A stretch of 51,450 nt of DNA from an uncultured Phycisphaerales bacterium (GTDB lineage Bacteria; Planctomycetota; Phycisphaerae; Phycisphaerales; UBA1924). Made by a program: the position numbers and the translations under genes. This document shows positions 1 to 7,235 of the stretch, piece after piece; the first letter of the stretch is position 1; each line of letters opens with the position of its first letter. The notes beneath the pieces are model-generated. The model was not told where the DNA came from. It saw only the letters and a program-made list of their open reading frames with translations, and did not search any database. Location of the stretch: positions 1 through 51,450 of the forward strand of contig CALMPG010000197.1 of NCBI GenBank assembly GCA_937871915.1. The letters run 5' to 3'.

Positions 1-1
1 C

Positions 2-1063
2 CACGATGAGGTCGAGACGATCGCGATCGAGCGGGCCAAGCAACTCTTCGGGTGCGCGTTCGCCAACGTGCAGCCGCACAGCGGGGCCCAGGCGAACATG
101 GCCGCGTGCATGGCGATGATGAAGCCGGGGGACACGTTTGCGTCGCTGGTGCTCAAGGACGGGGGGCACCTGTCGCACGGGATGTCGATCAACTTCTCGG
201 GGGTGTTCTACAGGCCCGTGCACTATCCGCTGCACTACGCGAAGGGCCACCCGCAGCACGAGCGGATCGACTACGAGGCGGCGATGAACGTGTGCATGGA
301 GTTCAAGCCGAAGGTCATCATGTGCGGGTATTCGGCGTATCCGCGGGTCATCGACTTCAAGAAGTTCCGCGAGATCGCGGATGCCTGCGGGGCGCTGCTC
401 ATGGCGGATATCGCGCACATCGCGGGGCTGGTGGCCGCGGGGGTGCATCCGTCGCCGTTCCCGCACGCGCATGTCGTGACGACGACGACGCACAAGACGC
501 TGCGCGGGCCGCGCGGCGGGCTGGCTTTGACGAACGATGAGGACCTGGCCAAGAAGATCAACCGGTCGGTGTTTCCGGGCGTGCAGGGGGGGCCGCTGAT
601 GCACGTGATCGCGTCGAAGGCGGTGGCGTTCGGGGAGGCGCTCAGGCCGGAGTTCAAGGTGTACGCGCAGAGGGTGGTCGAGAACGCGCAGGCGCTGGCG
701 GCGGGGCTGACCAAGCGCGGCTATCGCATCACCAGCGGGGGGACGGACAACCACCTGATGCTGGTCGATCTGCGGACCAAGGATGCGGACCTCACCGGGG
801 CCGATGCCGAGACGTGGTTGGGCAGGGCGGGGATCGTGTGCAACAAGAACGGGATTCCGGACGATCCGCGCCCGCCGAAACTTACCAGCGGCCTGCGGCT
901 GGGTTCGCCGGCGGTGACGACGCGCGGGCTGGGGACGGGGGAGATGGACCGGATCGCCGGGTGGATCGACCGGGTGCTGACGGCCAAGGGGGGCGAGACG
1001 GAGACGGCGGCGGCGCGGCGGGAAGTGGTGGGGTTGTGCGAGAAGTTCCCGATGCCGGGGTGA
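2..1063 (+). CDS. glyA: Serine hydroxymethyltransferase, 5'-truncated by window edge
   Basis: This enzyme interconverts serine and glycine using pyridoxal phosphate and tetrahydrofolate, the main cytosolic source of one-carbon units. The reading frame is open from the left edge and begins with [17 protein letters not shown] followed by [12 protein letters not shown], a conserved early SHMT segment, so roughly the first 60-80 residues lie outside the window. The PLP-lysine motif is seen as [14 protein letters not shown], followed by the [11 protein letters not shown] and [15 protein letters not shown] blocks typical of the family. The C-terminus looks complete. The first ATG inside the window (position 68) is internal and is not the real start. 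Family assignment is secure. Confidence 0.97.
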   Translation, partial: HDEVETIAIERAKQLFGCAFANVQPHSGAQANMAACMAMMKPGDTFASLVLKDGGHLSHGMSINFSGVFYRPVHYPLHYAKGHPQHERIDYEAAMNVCMEFKPKVIMCGYSAYPRVIDFKKFREIADACGALLMADIAHIAGLVAAGVHPSPFPHAHVVTTTTHKTLRGPRGGLALTNDEDLAKKINRSVFPGVQGGPLMHVIASKAVAFGEALRPEFKVYAQRVVENAQALAAGLTKRGYRITSGGTDNHLMLVDLRTKDADLTGADAETWLGRAGIVCNKNGIPDDPRPPKLTSGLRLGSPAVTTRGLGTGEMDRIAGWIDRVLTAKGGETETAAARREVVGLCEKFPMPG

Positions 1064-1070
1064 GGCGGGA

Positions 1071-1099
1071 ATAGGTCGTATGGGACCCATAGGACCTAT
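1071..1099. repeat. 29-bp near-perfect palindrome between glyA and the DUF5655 gene
   Basis: Arms ATAGGTC-G-TATGGG and CCCATA-G-GACCTAT are mirror images around a single central base, with one G/G mismatch. It lies eight bases after the glyA stop and just before the ribosome site of the next gene. There is no T-run, so a classical terminator is unlikely. An operator or a dispersed repeat is possible. Confidence 0.6.
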
Positions 1100-1113
1100 C
1101 GGGAGACATCCGC

Positions 1114-1743
1114 GTGGCGAACAAGCACCCGTATTCCGTCCATCCCAGCATGCGGATGGTCGTTGACTGGGTCGAGCAACTCCCGGCCAAGACCGGGCGA
1201 TCGCTGGATCAGTGGATCAAGCACATCGTGAAGGACGGCCCGAGGGACGAGAAGGCGCGCCGGGATTGGCTGGCAAAGACCTACTCACTGGGTACCAACA
1301 CCTGCTGGTGGCTCGCGGAGAAGGCGACGCGCCCGGAGAGCATCGCCGAGGACACGCCCGAGGGGTACTTGAAGATCGCCCCGGGGTATGTGGAGTCGCA
1401 GTATGAGGGAAAGAAGGGCGCGCTGCGGCCGATCTATGACCGGCTCTTGGCGTTGGGCCTCGAGGCGGGCGAGGACGCCAGGGCGTGCCCGTGCAAGACC
1501 ATGGTGCCGCTGTTCCGCGAGCACGTGTTTGCGCAGATCAAGGCGACGACCAACACGCGGGTGGACCTTGGCCTCGCCCTTGGCACGTTCAGGCCCGAAT
1601 CGAAGATCCCCAAACGCATCATCGACACCGGCGGGAAGGCCAAGAAGGACCGCATCACGCACCGGATTCCGATCTCGTCGGTGGGCGAGATCGACGGGCT
1701 GGTCGAGAGGTGGCTGGGGATCGCGTACGACCTCGACGCCTGA
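1114..1743 (+). CDS. DUF5655-like domain protein
   Basis: A 209-residue soluble protein without signal peptide or membrane segment. The N-terminal part (to about residue 70) resembles DUF4287-type sequences (KTGRSLDQWIKHI, WLAKTYSLGTNTCWWL). The C-terminal part (about 95-205) has the DUF5655 pattern: a Cys-rich CPCKTMVPLFREHVFAQIK strand, then TRVDLGLALG and a terminal VGEIDGLVERWLGIAYD helix. DUF5655 proteins have no established biochemical role; a nucleic-acid or stress link has been suggested for related folds but cannot be judged here. The start is GTG with GGGAG eight bases upstream. It converges on the lipoprotein gene that follows. Confidence 0.75.
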   Translation: MANKHPYSVHPSMRMVVDWVEQLPAKTGRSLDQWIKHIVKDGPRDEKARRDWLAKTYSLGTNTCWWLAEKATRPESIAEDTPEGYLKIAPGYVESQYEGKKGALRPIYDRLLALGLEAGEDARACPCKTMVPLFREHVFAQIKATTNTRVDLGLALGTFRPESKIPKRIIDTGGKAKKDRITHRIPISSVGEIDGLVERWLGIAYDLDA

Positions 1744-1828
1744 ACAGAGGCATGGGCGCAAGCCCATGCGGGTGACAGAGTGTGCATCGCGTCGCGGCCG
1801 GTGCCCGGGCTTGCGCCCGGGCCTCTGT
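1744..1828. repeat. Composite inverted repeat with two GCAA/TTGC hairpins (element A)
   Basis: The outer arms ACAGAGGC (1744-1751) and GCCTCTGT (1821-1828) are perfect inverted repeats. Inside are two hairpins: GCATGGGC-GCAA-GCCCATGC (1750-1769) and GCCCGGGC-TTGC-GCCCGGGC (1803-1822). It exactly fills the gap between two convergent genes, abutting the stop codon of each. A close copy sits at 5152-5235. It is probably a bidirectional terminator or 3'-end stabiliser and also a dispersed repeat. Confidence 0.8.
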
Positions 1829-2541
1829 TACTTCGGCGGGTCCCACACGCTCATCGGCAGGCGGTCGTTCTCGGTCTGGTCGGCCTCGATGTCCATGAGC
1901 AGGTCGCGGACGGACATGCGGACCTGCGCGGCGAGCGTGCGGATGTCCTGGTCCTGCTTGGCGTGCGAGGCGGGCTCGTCGATCTTCCAGACGCCCTCTT
2001 CCTTGAGCAGGGTGAGGGGAAACCGCGGCGGCTTTTCGGGGCGGGCGCCGAAGCGGAGGTATCGGTGGGCGCTGCGCTCGTAGGCGTAGTCGCTCTCCCA
2101 CCCGGGGTTGTGGATCTGGGCCGTGGCGGTGGCGCCGTCGGGGGTGATCTTGATGGCGGTGAGTTTCCAGGCCGGGTCGTTGTCGGTGATCCAGCCGCGG
2201 CTGGCGGAGAGCAGGATGTACCCCCGCCCGTTGATCCCCTTGAGCTCGGACTTCTTGAAGCGGTGCCGCATCTTGAGCACCTCGTACATCTGCGTGGGCG
2301 GGAGTTCCCAGACTTTCTGGGCCGGGGCCTCCACGGCGGTTTTGATCAGGCCGGTGTAGAAATCGAGGGTGCGTTTGGAGCAGGCGTCGGCGACGTCGGG
2401 GCCCTTGCGGTCGGAGTTGGCGATGACGTAGTTGTCCCACGCGGCGGAGGCGTCGGCTTTGTCCTGGCGGCGCTTGTCGCACCCGCAGAACGCGAGCGCG
2501 GCGATGGCCAGAACGATCGCGATGGTCCCACGGGCAATCAT
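1828..2541 (-). CDS. Predicted lipoprotein of unknown function
   Basis: About 237 residues. The N-terminus MIARGTIAIVLAIAALAFC followed by GCDKRRQDK is a short basic stretch, a hydrophobic core and a Cys at the end, consistent with a lipoprotein signal although the lipobox is not canonical. The mature part has no recognised domain; it contains WELPPTQMYEVLKMRHRFKK and LKEEGVWKIDEPASHAKQ, the latter resembling the closing strand of NTF2-like or DUF4878-type folds (weak). An upstream in-frame start exists, but the ATG at 2541 is preferred: it begins the signal peptide and is preceded by TACCTT six bases upstream, suggesting a leaderless message. It is convergent with the DUF5655 gene and divergent from the zinc-ribbon gene. 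Confidence 0.7.
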   Translation of the reverse strand: MIARGTIAIVLAIAALAFCGCDKRRQDKADASAAWDNYVIANSDRKGPDVADACSKRTLDFYTGLIKTAVEAPAQKVWELPPTQMYEVLKMRHRFKKSELKGINGRGYILLSASRGWITDNDPAWKLTAIKITPDGATATAQIHNPGWESDYAYERSAHRYLRFGARPEKPPRFPLTLLKEEGVWKIDEPASHAKQDQDIRTLAAQVRMSVRDLLMDIEADQTENDRLPMSVWDPPK

Positions 2542-2547
2542 GCGGGC

Positions 2548-2553
2548 AAGGTA
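2548..2553 (-). promoter_or_regulatory. Putative -10 element TACCTT, leaderless start of lipoprotein gene
   Basis: TACCTT ends six bases before the ATG at 2541; there is no Shine-Dalgarno sequence between them. Confidence 0.55.
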
Positions 2554-2614
2554 CCAAACGACCGATTGGGTTTCAAGAGCAAAGGGCACGTGCAGCCGCG
2601 GCGGCCCGGGCTGG

Positions 2615-2620
2615 TAGGCT
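2615..2620 (+). promoter_or_regulatory. Putative -10 element TAGGCT, leaderless start of zinc-ribbon gene
   Basis: TAGGCT is followed by GGAGGG and then directly by ATG. The purine run touches the start codon, so it cannot act as a normal ribosome site, whereas the hexamer is correctly placed for transcription starting at the ATG. Confidence 0.5.
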
Positions 2621-2626
2621 GGAGGG

Positions 2627-3568
2627 ATGCCCCCCCGCCCCGCCCCACCCGAGTGCCCGCGCTGCGGCTACGACCTTTCGGGGGCGGTGGGGGCGTGGCC
2701 GGAAGGGTCGTGCCCGTGCGAGGGGCGGTGCAGCGAGTGCGGGCTGGAGGTGCTGTGGCGGGATGTGCTGAATCCGGCGTATGCGATGAGCGACCTGTTC
2801 TTTGAGACGGCTCGGAGGAAGTTCGTGCGGGCGTTCTTTCGGACGTGGTGGCAGAGCCTTCGGCCGTGGAGGCTGTGGCGTGGGGCGCAGATGCAGTTTC
2901 CGGTGCGGGCGGGGCGGCTGGGGGTGTTTGTGGTGCTGGCGACGGGATTGGTGTGGGCTGTTCTGGCGGTGGTCATCACCGTGATTGGAAGGATGGGCGG
3001 CGTGCGCTGGTTCGGATGGTCGAGCGTGCGGCCGTGGGCGATGTGGAGATGGTTTGCGGACGGGATGGAGAGTCTGTGGCCGATAGAGGCGAGGTTTCTC
3101 GCGCCGTCGAACATTGCGTTGCCTCCTTGGCTGGTGCTTGGCTGGCTGTGGATGGTGATGACGCTGCTGATGCTTCGGCTTGTGCCGCAGACGATGCGGA
3201 AAGCGCGGGTGCGTGTATCGCACGTGGTACGAATCTGGGCGTACTCGCTGGTGGGCGCGCCGGTGCTGCTGTTCGTGCCGAGTATCGGGGAGCGGTCAAT
3301 GCGAGCGTGTTCTTGGCTGGAAGCGCACTTGCAGCCGTTTGTGCTCGACCATCCGGGAATCATGAATCTCGGCCTGCTCGGGGCCTGGGGCGGGTGGATG
3401 GTGCTGTGCTGGGGTTCGGCGGGGCGGCACTACCTAAGGCTGGAGCGGCCGTGGCTTGTTGCGGGAGTCCTGGTGTTTCTGGGCGGGCTGGTCGTGGTGA
3501 CGCTGGGTGTCATGGTGGCGTTGGGGTCACGCTCTGGGATGGAGTGGATGATGGATGCGCTGAGTTGA
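2627..3568 (+). CDS. Zinc-ribbon multi-pass membrane protein
   Basis: A 313-residue protein opening with a cytosolic zinc-ribbon-like cluster (Cys 10, 13, 29, 31, 35 and 38, within CPRCGYDLSG and CSECGLE), followed by about five hydrophobic helices: around residues 100-122 (LGVFVVLATGLVWAVLAVVI), 165-190, 205-220, 245-260 and 280-305. This architecture is common in planctomycetes, with no assigned function. The ribbon suggests a regulatory or assembly role at the membrane (inference). Promoter hexamer TAGGCT lies six bases before the ATG. The gene ends at a GC-rich hairpin (3577-3598). Confidence 0.75.
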   Translation: MPPRPAPPECPRCGYDLSGAVGAWPEGSCPCEGRCSECGLEVLWRDVLNPAYAMSDLFFETARRKFVRAFFRTWWQSLRPWRLWRGAQMQFPVRAGRLGVFVVLATGLVWAVLAVVITVIGRMGGVRWFGWSSVRPWAMWRWFADGMESLWPIEARFLAPSNIALPPWLVLGWLWMVMTLLMLRLVPQTMRKARVRVSHVVRIWAYSLVGAPVLLFVPSIGERSMRACSWLEAHLQPFVLDHPGIMNLGLLGAWGGWMVLCWGSAGRHYLRLERPWLVAGVLVFLGGLVVVTLGVMVALGSRSGMEWMMDALS

Positions 3569-3576
3569 AAGAAACA

Positions 3577-3598
3577 CGCCCGGGGTGGGACCCGGGCG
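3577..3598 (+). terminator. Hairpin after zinc-ribbon gene (left half of element B)
   Basis: CGCCCGGG-GTGGGA-CCCGGGCG forms an 8-bp perfect stem nine bases after the stop. No clear T-run follows. It pairs with a second hairpin at 3629-3648 that serves the convergent clpP1 gene, giving a composite arrangement like element A. Confidence 0.6.
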
Positions 3599-3628
3599 CT
3601 TGGGGGGGAGTGTTGAGGGTCGGACGCT

Positions 3629-3648
3629 GCCCGGGCTTGCACCCGGGC
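3629..3648 (-). terminator. GCAA-loop hairpin just downstream of clpP1
   Basis: Read on the minus strand this is GCCCGGGT-GCAA-GCCCGGGC, with one T-G wobble at the loop-closing position. It lies six bases beyond the clpP1 stop. The same GCCCGGGC core occurs in elements A and C. Confidence 0.6.
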
Positions 3649-3653
3649 CTGGG

Positions 3654-4280
3654 TCAAGCCACGTGTGGGCCGTCCATCTTCTTGACGTGGGGCATGCTCG
3701 TGAGGACCTTGTCGATGAGGCCGTACTCGAGCATCTCTTTCTCGTCGAGCCACTTGTTGCGGTCGCAGTCCTCGAGGATCTTCTCGACCTTCTGGCCCGT
3801 GGCCTCGGCGTAGATCTGGTAGAGCCGGTCGCGGATGCGGAGCATCTCGCGGGCTTCGATCTCCAGGTCCGTGGCCTGGCCCTCCATCACGCCGCCGATG
3901 AGCGGCTGGTGCATGAGGTTGCGGGCGTTGGGGAGGGCGAAGCGTTTGCCCTTGGTGCCGCAGGCGGCGATGACCGAGCCCATGCTGGCGGCCTGGCCGA
4001 TGATGTACGTGCAGACGTCGGGCTTGATGAACTTGAGCGTGTCGATGATGCCCAGGCCCGAGCTCACCGAGCCTCCGGGGGAGTTGACATAGAGGTGCAC
4101 GTCGGACTTCTCGTCCTCGTTGGCCAGGAAGAGCAGCTGCGCGATGATCAGGTTGGCCATCTCGTCGCCGACGGGGCCGCCGAGGAAGATGATCCGGTCC
4201 TTGAGCAGGCGCGAGTAGATGTCGTAGGCGCGCTCGCCGCGCCCGGAGTTCTCGATGACGATGGGGACGAGGTAGGACAT
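3654..4280 (-). CDS. clpP: ATP-dependent Clp protease proteolytic subunit, variant with Asn in catalytic triad
   Basis: A 208-residue ClpP, the serine peptidase barrel that degrades substrates unfolded by ClpX or ClpA/C. Ser99 (GQAASMG) and His124 (LMHQP) are in place, but the third triad residue is Asn175: the sequence reads CDRNKWL where E. coli has ERDRFL. Substitution of this Asp by Asn is known from Listeria ClpP1, which depends on its partner ClpP2 for activity. It is encoded 68 bp downstream of a second clpP with an intact triad, so a hetero-oligomeric ClpP1P2 particle is a reasonable inference. No convincing Shine-Dalgarno precedes the ATG; the spacer carries a 7-mer tandem repeat. 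Confidence 0.93.
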   Translation of the reverse strand: MSYLVPIVIENSGRGERAYDIYSRLLKDRIIFLGGPVGDEMANLIIAQLLFLANEDEKSDVHLYVNSPGGSVSSGLGIIDTLKFIKPDVCTYIIGQAASMGSVIAACGTKGKRFALPNARNLMHQPLIGGVMEGQATDLEIEAREMLRIRDRLYQIYAEATGQKVEKILEDCDRNKWLDEKEMLEYGLIDKVLTSMPHVKKMDGPHVA

Positions 4281-4290
4281 GGGGCCTCAA

Positions 4291-4318
4291 ATCGCAAATA
4301 GCAAATGGCAAGTGGCAA
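4291..4318. repeat. Four tandem 7-mers (ATnGCAA) in the clpP2-clpP1 spacer
   Basis: ATCGCAA, ATAGCAA, ATGGCAA and GTGGCAA follow each other exactly on the plus strand, ten bases upstream of the clpP1 start. The stretch is AT-rich compared with its surroundings and would sit in the leader of the second cistron. Confidence 0.75.
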
Positions 4319-4348
4319 ATCAAGACGCTTGACGGGGACGCGAAGGGT

Positions 4349-4936
4349 CTAGCGGGGGGCGTCCTTGGGGAGTTCGGTGATGACCTCGTCCACGAGGCCG
4401 TACTCCTTGGCCTCCTGGGCGTTGAAGTACTTGTCGCGCTCGGAGTCCTTGCGGACGACGTCCTCGGGCTGGTTGGTGTGGCGGGCGATGATGCGGATGA
4501 GCTCGTTCTTGCTCTTGATGATCTGCTCGGCCTGGATGCGGATGTCCTCGGCCTGGCCGCCCACGCCGCCGTAGGGCTGGTGGGTCATGACCTTGGCGTG
4601 CGGGAGGATGAACCGCTTGCCCTTGGTGCCGGCGGTGAGCAGCAGGGCGGCGCCGGAGTAGGCCCGGCCGATGCAGTAGGTGCTCACGGGGCTGGTCATG
4701 AAGCGCATGGTGTCGTAGATGGCGAGGGTGTCGTCCACGGCCCCGCCGGGGGAGTTGATGTAGAAGTGGATCTCCTGGCCGCGCTTGAGGTTTTCCAGGT
4801 AGAACATCTGCATGATCAGCCGGGCGGCGGAGCCCTGGTTGATCTCGCCGATGAGGAAGACGACGCGGTTCTCGAGAAGCAACTCGTCGATGGTCATCTC
4901 GCGAGTGCGCTGGTAGGAAACGCCTGCGGCGGGCAT
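4349..4936 (-). CDS. clpP: ATP-dependent Clp protease proteolytic subunit, intact triad
   Basis: A 195-residue ClpP with all three catalytic residues: Ser94 in GRAYSGAA, His119 in VMTHQP and Asp168 in SERDKYF. The handle region and the NSPGGAVDDTLAIYDTM strand are conserved. The start is the ATG preceded by AAGGAG with ideal spacing, and the N-terminal MPAAGVSYQRTREMTIDELLLENR matches the family. It is the first gene of a two-cistron operon with the Asn-variant clpP downstream. The Ser-loop differs from the usual GQAASMG, showing that the two paralogues have diverged well beyond a recent duplication. Confidence 0.94.
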   Translation of the reverse strand: MPAAGVSYQRTREMTIDELLLENRVVFLIGEINQGSAARLIMQMFYLENLKRGQEIHFYINSPGGAVDDTLAIYDTMRFMTSPVSTYCIGRAYSGAALLLTAGTKGKRFILPHAKVMTHQPYGGVGGQAEDIRIQAEQIIKSKNELIRIIARHTNQPEDVVRKDSERDKYFNAQEAKEYGLVDEVITELPKDAPR

Positions 4937-5246
4937 GGGAACTCCTTACGGGCTGTGACGGCGAGGCCCCCATATCGGGCGGAGGGCGTGCCGAACGGAA
5001 CAATCGGCGACCGGCCCCACAACGTAGGCCGTGGGGTCGGCGTCGGAAGAGCAAATCGGCTACCAAGTCCGCGGCCTTTGGCGAAGCCGGAAAGCGGGGG
5101 CGAGAATGACACAGATTGGGGGCGCGGTCGGGGGCTGCCAAACGGGCAGGGACAGAGGCATGGGCGCAAGCCCGTGCTCGGGGTTCCAGGGGGGTGTTGC
5201 GCCGAGCGTGCCCGGGCTTGCGCCCGGGCCTCTGTTTTGCCGTGTC
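4937..5246. other. 310-bp intergenic region upstream of clpP2
   Basis: No convincing gene. It holds composite repeat C (5152-5235) next to the stop of the DUF4190 gene, a small inverted repeat CCCCAC/GTGGGG around 5014-5037, and the clpP2 ribosome site (AAGGAG just before 4936). The clpP promoter must lie here, but I see no heat-shock operator of known type. Confidence 0.6.
5152..5235. repeat. Composite inverted repeat with two GCAA/TTGC hairpins (element C)
   Basis: The outer arms ACAGAGGC (5152-5159) and GCCTCTGT (5228-5235) are identical to those of element A at 1744-1828. The left hairpin is CATGGGC-GCAA-GCCCGTG with one T-G wobble; the right one is GCCCGGGC-TTGC-GCCCGGGC (5210-5229). 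The arms are strictly conserved while the middle differs, as expected for a structured repeat family. It follows the minus-strand DUF4190 gene. Confidence 0.8.
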
Positions 5247-5531
5247 TCATGGCGACTGGGAGATTCCCACGGCCGCGGCGATGACGCCGATCCCGATCAC
5301 GAACACGGCCACGACCAGCCAGATGGATCCGATGAGGCCGAGGATGAACCCGGCGATCGCCAGGCCGCGCGGCCGCTTGAAGAGCGCGATGAACGAGAAG
5401 ACCATCCCCAGCGGCGAGAGCACGCCGCAGGTGCCCATGAGGCCGACGAGCGAGACGATGAATCCGGCCGTGCCGAGGCCGTTGGTGGGCGTGACGTGCT
5501 GGTGGATGACCACGGGGCGGTTCTGGCTCAT
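5247..5531 (-). CDS. Small DUF4190-type membrane protein
   Basis: A 94-residue protein with a short polar N-terminus (MSQNRPVVIHQHVTPTNG) and two strongly hydrophobic segments, about residues 20-50 (TAGFIVSLVGLMGTCGVLSP) and 58-90 (LAIAGFILGLIGSIWLVVA), separated by FKRPRG. This two-helix arrangement with a Gly-rich first helix is the DUF4190 pattern; its function is unknown. The start overlaps the stop of the upstream thioredoxin-like gene in an ATGA arrangement, so translational coupling is likely. The gene ends beside composite repeat C. Confidence 0.75.
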   Translation of the reverse strand: MSQNRPVVIHQHVTPTNGLGTAGFIVSLVGLMGTCGVLSPLGMVFSFIALFKRPRGLAIAGFILGLIGSIWLVVAVFVIGIGVIAAAVGISQSP

Positions 5532-6022
5532 GGGCTCGACCTTTCCGGAGGCAGGACCTTCAGTTCCACGATGCCCGTTCCCACGCCGGCGCCGGAAGCG
5601 CGGCTGAGCAGGCCGAGGAGTTGCTCGACGCTCTGGTACCCGAGGCGGCGCTCGACCACCTCGCCCTGGCGGAGGATGATGGTCGTGGGCCAGGCGTTGA
5701 CGCCGTAGGCGTCGCGCTCGGTGGTGTGGGCGTCGGCGTCGCTGCGGACGAAGACGGCCCGGTTGCGCTCCATCCAGTCCTCGACGCGCGGGTCGGACCA
5801 GACGGTGCGCTCCATGAGTTTGCACGGCCCGCACCAGGAGGCGGTGAAGTCCACGACGACCAGCCGGTCCATGCCCGCGGTGCGAACGGCGCTGTGGATG
5901 CGGGCCGGGGCGAAGATCGGGGGAGTGTCGGTGGGGGAGTTGGGTTGGGGGGCGGGGGTGGCACCACACCCGCCGGCGGAGGCGGCCGCGACCAGCACGA
6001 GCATGATGGCGCGGGGGTTCAT
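5528..6022 (-). CDS. Thioredoxin-fold lipoprotein
   Basis: About 164 residues. The signal peptide MNPRAIMLVLVAAASAGGC has Cys19 as the lipidation site, followed by a Pro-rich linker. The thioredoxin domain starts near residue 45 with VVVDFTASWCGPCKLM; the WCGPC active site at 63-67 is intact, and the cis-Pro loop is seen as NAWPTTIIL. A periplasmic thiol-disulfide reductase or oxidoreductase role follows from the family; the substrate is unknown. A TTG six bases upstream is in frame, but the ATG at 6022 is preferred because TACGCT ends exactly six bases before it. It is the first gene of a pair with the DUF4190 protein. Confidence 0.85.
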   Translation of the reverse strand: MNPRAIMLVLVAAASAGGCGATPAPQPNSPTDTPPIFAPARIHSAVRTAGMDRLVVVDFTASWCGPCKLMERTVWSDPRVEDWMERNRAVFVRSDADAHTTERDAYGVNAWPTTIILRQGEVVERRLGYQSVEQLLGLLSRASGAGVGTGIVELKVLPPERSSP

Positions 6023-6028
6023 CGGCAA

Positions 6029-6034
6029 AGCGTA
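6029..6034 (-). promoter_or_regulatory. Putative -10 element TACGCT, leaderless start of thioredoxin-like gene
   Basis: TACGCT, then six bases, then the ATG at 6022. Confidence 0.5.
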
Positions 6035-6053
6035 TGGGCGAACCGGGCGGGGC

Positions 6054-7115
6054 TCAGAGGTCGATCATGACGCCGAGGCTCTCGGGCAGGGCCGCGGCCC
6101 GCATGGCGGCGGGGGCCTCGTCGAGCTTGAAGCGCCGGCCGATGAGGGCGAGCACGTCGATGGCGTCCTCGGCGAGCATGCGCAGGGCGTCGGGGATCGG
6201 CCCGTCGCGCGAGCCGACGATCTGGACCTCGTTGACGATGGCGGGCGTGAGGTCCACCGGCGCGGCCCAGGTCGAGCCCGGACCGACTTCGGGGAGGGGC
6301 CTGCCGGGCGGGAAGGGGGCGAGGCCCAAGGGGCTCTTGAGCAGCACGATGCCGCGCGGGCGGACGAGTTGCAGGGCGAGGCGCAGGCCCGCGCTCGAGC
6401 CGGTGCAATCCACCACGACGTCCTGGTCCTGCCTGCGGCCCGGCTCCTCGAGGGCGCGGTGCTTGATGCCCCACTTCTCGCAGAGTTTCTGGCGCTGCGG
6501 GCGTGAGGAGAGCACGCGGACGGTCTTGTTCATCCGGGCCAACGCCTGGGCCGTGAGCAGGGCGAGCACGCCGTCGCCGAGTACGGTGATGAACGAGGCG
6601 TGCTGGCCGCGGAGCATGTTCACGGCGTGGAGCGCGCTGGAGAGGACGTGCGCGAAGGCGGCCTTGTCGTCGCTGACGGCGTCGGAGACCTGGGACAGGC
6701 CGAGCATGGGCATGGCGAAGGACTCCGCCAGGCATCCGTCGCGCTCGAAGACGCCGAGGACCTTGCGGGCCCGGCAGTGGATCGCCAGGCCGTGGCGGCA
6801 GAGGTCGCAGGAGCCGCACGAGAGGGTCGGGCTGCCGACGACGCGCTTGCCGACCCAGGTCTTGCGGGCCGCCAGCAGCGGTCCGGCGTCGGCGGGGAGG
6901 TTGATCTTCCTGACGATGCCGACGAACTGGCTGCCGAGCACGCCCTCGAAGGGGCGCGACTCGCCGGGTGGGGACCCGATCCCGGCCGCGGCGACGTCGG
7001 CGGGGGAGAGCAGCACGCGGGTCGGGGCGATGATCGCCTCGCCGGGCGGGCAGGCGACCTCCGGCAGTTCGGCCAGGAGGCGCATCGACCCGGATTCCAT
7101 CTTGAGTGCGCGCAC
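6054..7115 (-). CDS. MDR-family (zinc alcohol dehydrogenase-like) oxidoreductase lacking catalytic zinc ligands
   Basis: A 353-residue medium-chain dehydrogenase/reductase. The structural zinc lobe is intact (Cys100, 103, 106 and 114 in CGSCDLCRHGLAIHC), and a Rossmann fold follows (ITVLGDGVLALLTAQALARM). The catalytic zinc site has been lost: the usual Cys of G-x-C-x-T-D is Ser37 (LLSPAD), the GHE motif is GSQ (Ser62, Gln63), and the later Glu is replaced in AFAHVLSSALHAV. The protein may bind nucleotide without zinc catalysis, or may reduce a substrate in a quinone-reductase-like way. The start is GTG (7115); an in-frame ATG lies five codons in. No promoter hexamer or good ribosome site is visible. 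Confidence 0.8.
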   Translation of the reverse strand: MRALKMESGSMRLLAELPEVACPPGEAIIAPTRVLLSPADVAAAGIGSPPGESRPFEGVLGSQFVGIVRKINLPADAGPLLAARKTWVGKRVVGSPTLSCGSCDLCRHGLAIHCRARKVLGVFERDGCLAESFAMPMLGLSQVSDAVSDDKAAFAHVLSSALHAVNMLRGQHASFITVLGDGVLALLTAQALARMNKTVRVLSSRPQRQKLCEKWGIKHRALEEPGRRQDQDVVVDCTGSSAGLRLALQLVRPRGIVLLKSPLGLAPFPPGRPLPEVGPGSTWAAPVDLTPAIVNEVQIVGSRDGPIPDALRMLAEDAIDVLALIGRRFKLDEAPAAMRAAALPESLGVMIDL

Positions 7116-7235
7116 GCGGGGCCTCGCTGGGGGGTTTGCCGCTCATCAGATCGGCTCGGAGGCCCGCTCAAATCAGCGCAAACGCCGAGCGTCCGAGAAT
7201 CGGACCCTCGGCCCGCGGGCATCCGGGAGAATCGC

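Noticed and set aside
2621..2626. GGAGGG as Shine-Dalgarno for the zinc-ribbon gene
   Set aside because: It touches the ATG directly, leaving no spacing for ribosome binding; the upstream TAGGCT gives a better explanation.
4937..5246. CIRCE or other classical heat-shock operator upstream of clpP
   Set aside because: No matching 9-bp inverted repeat with nine-base spacing; only GC-rich palindromes are present.
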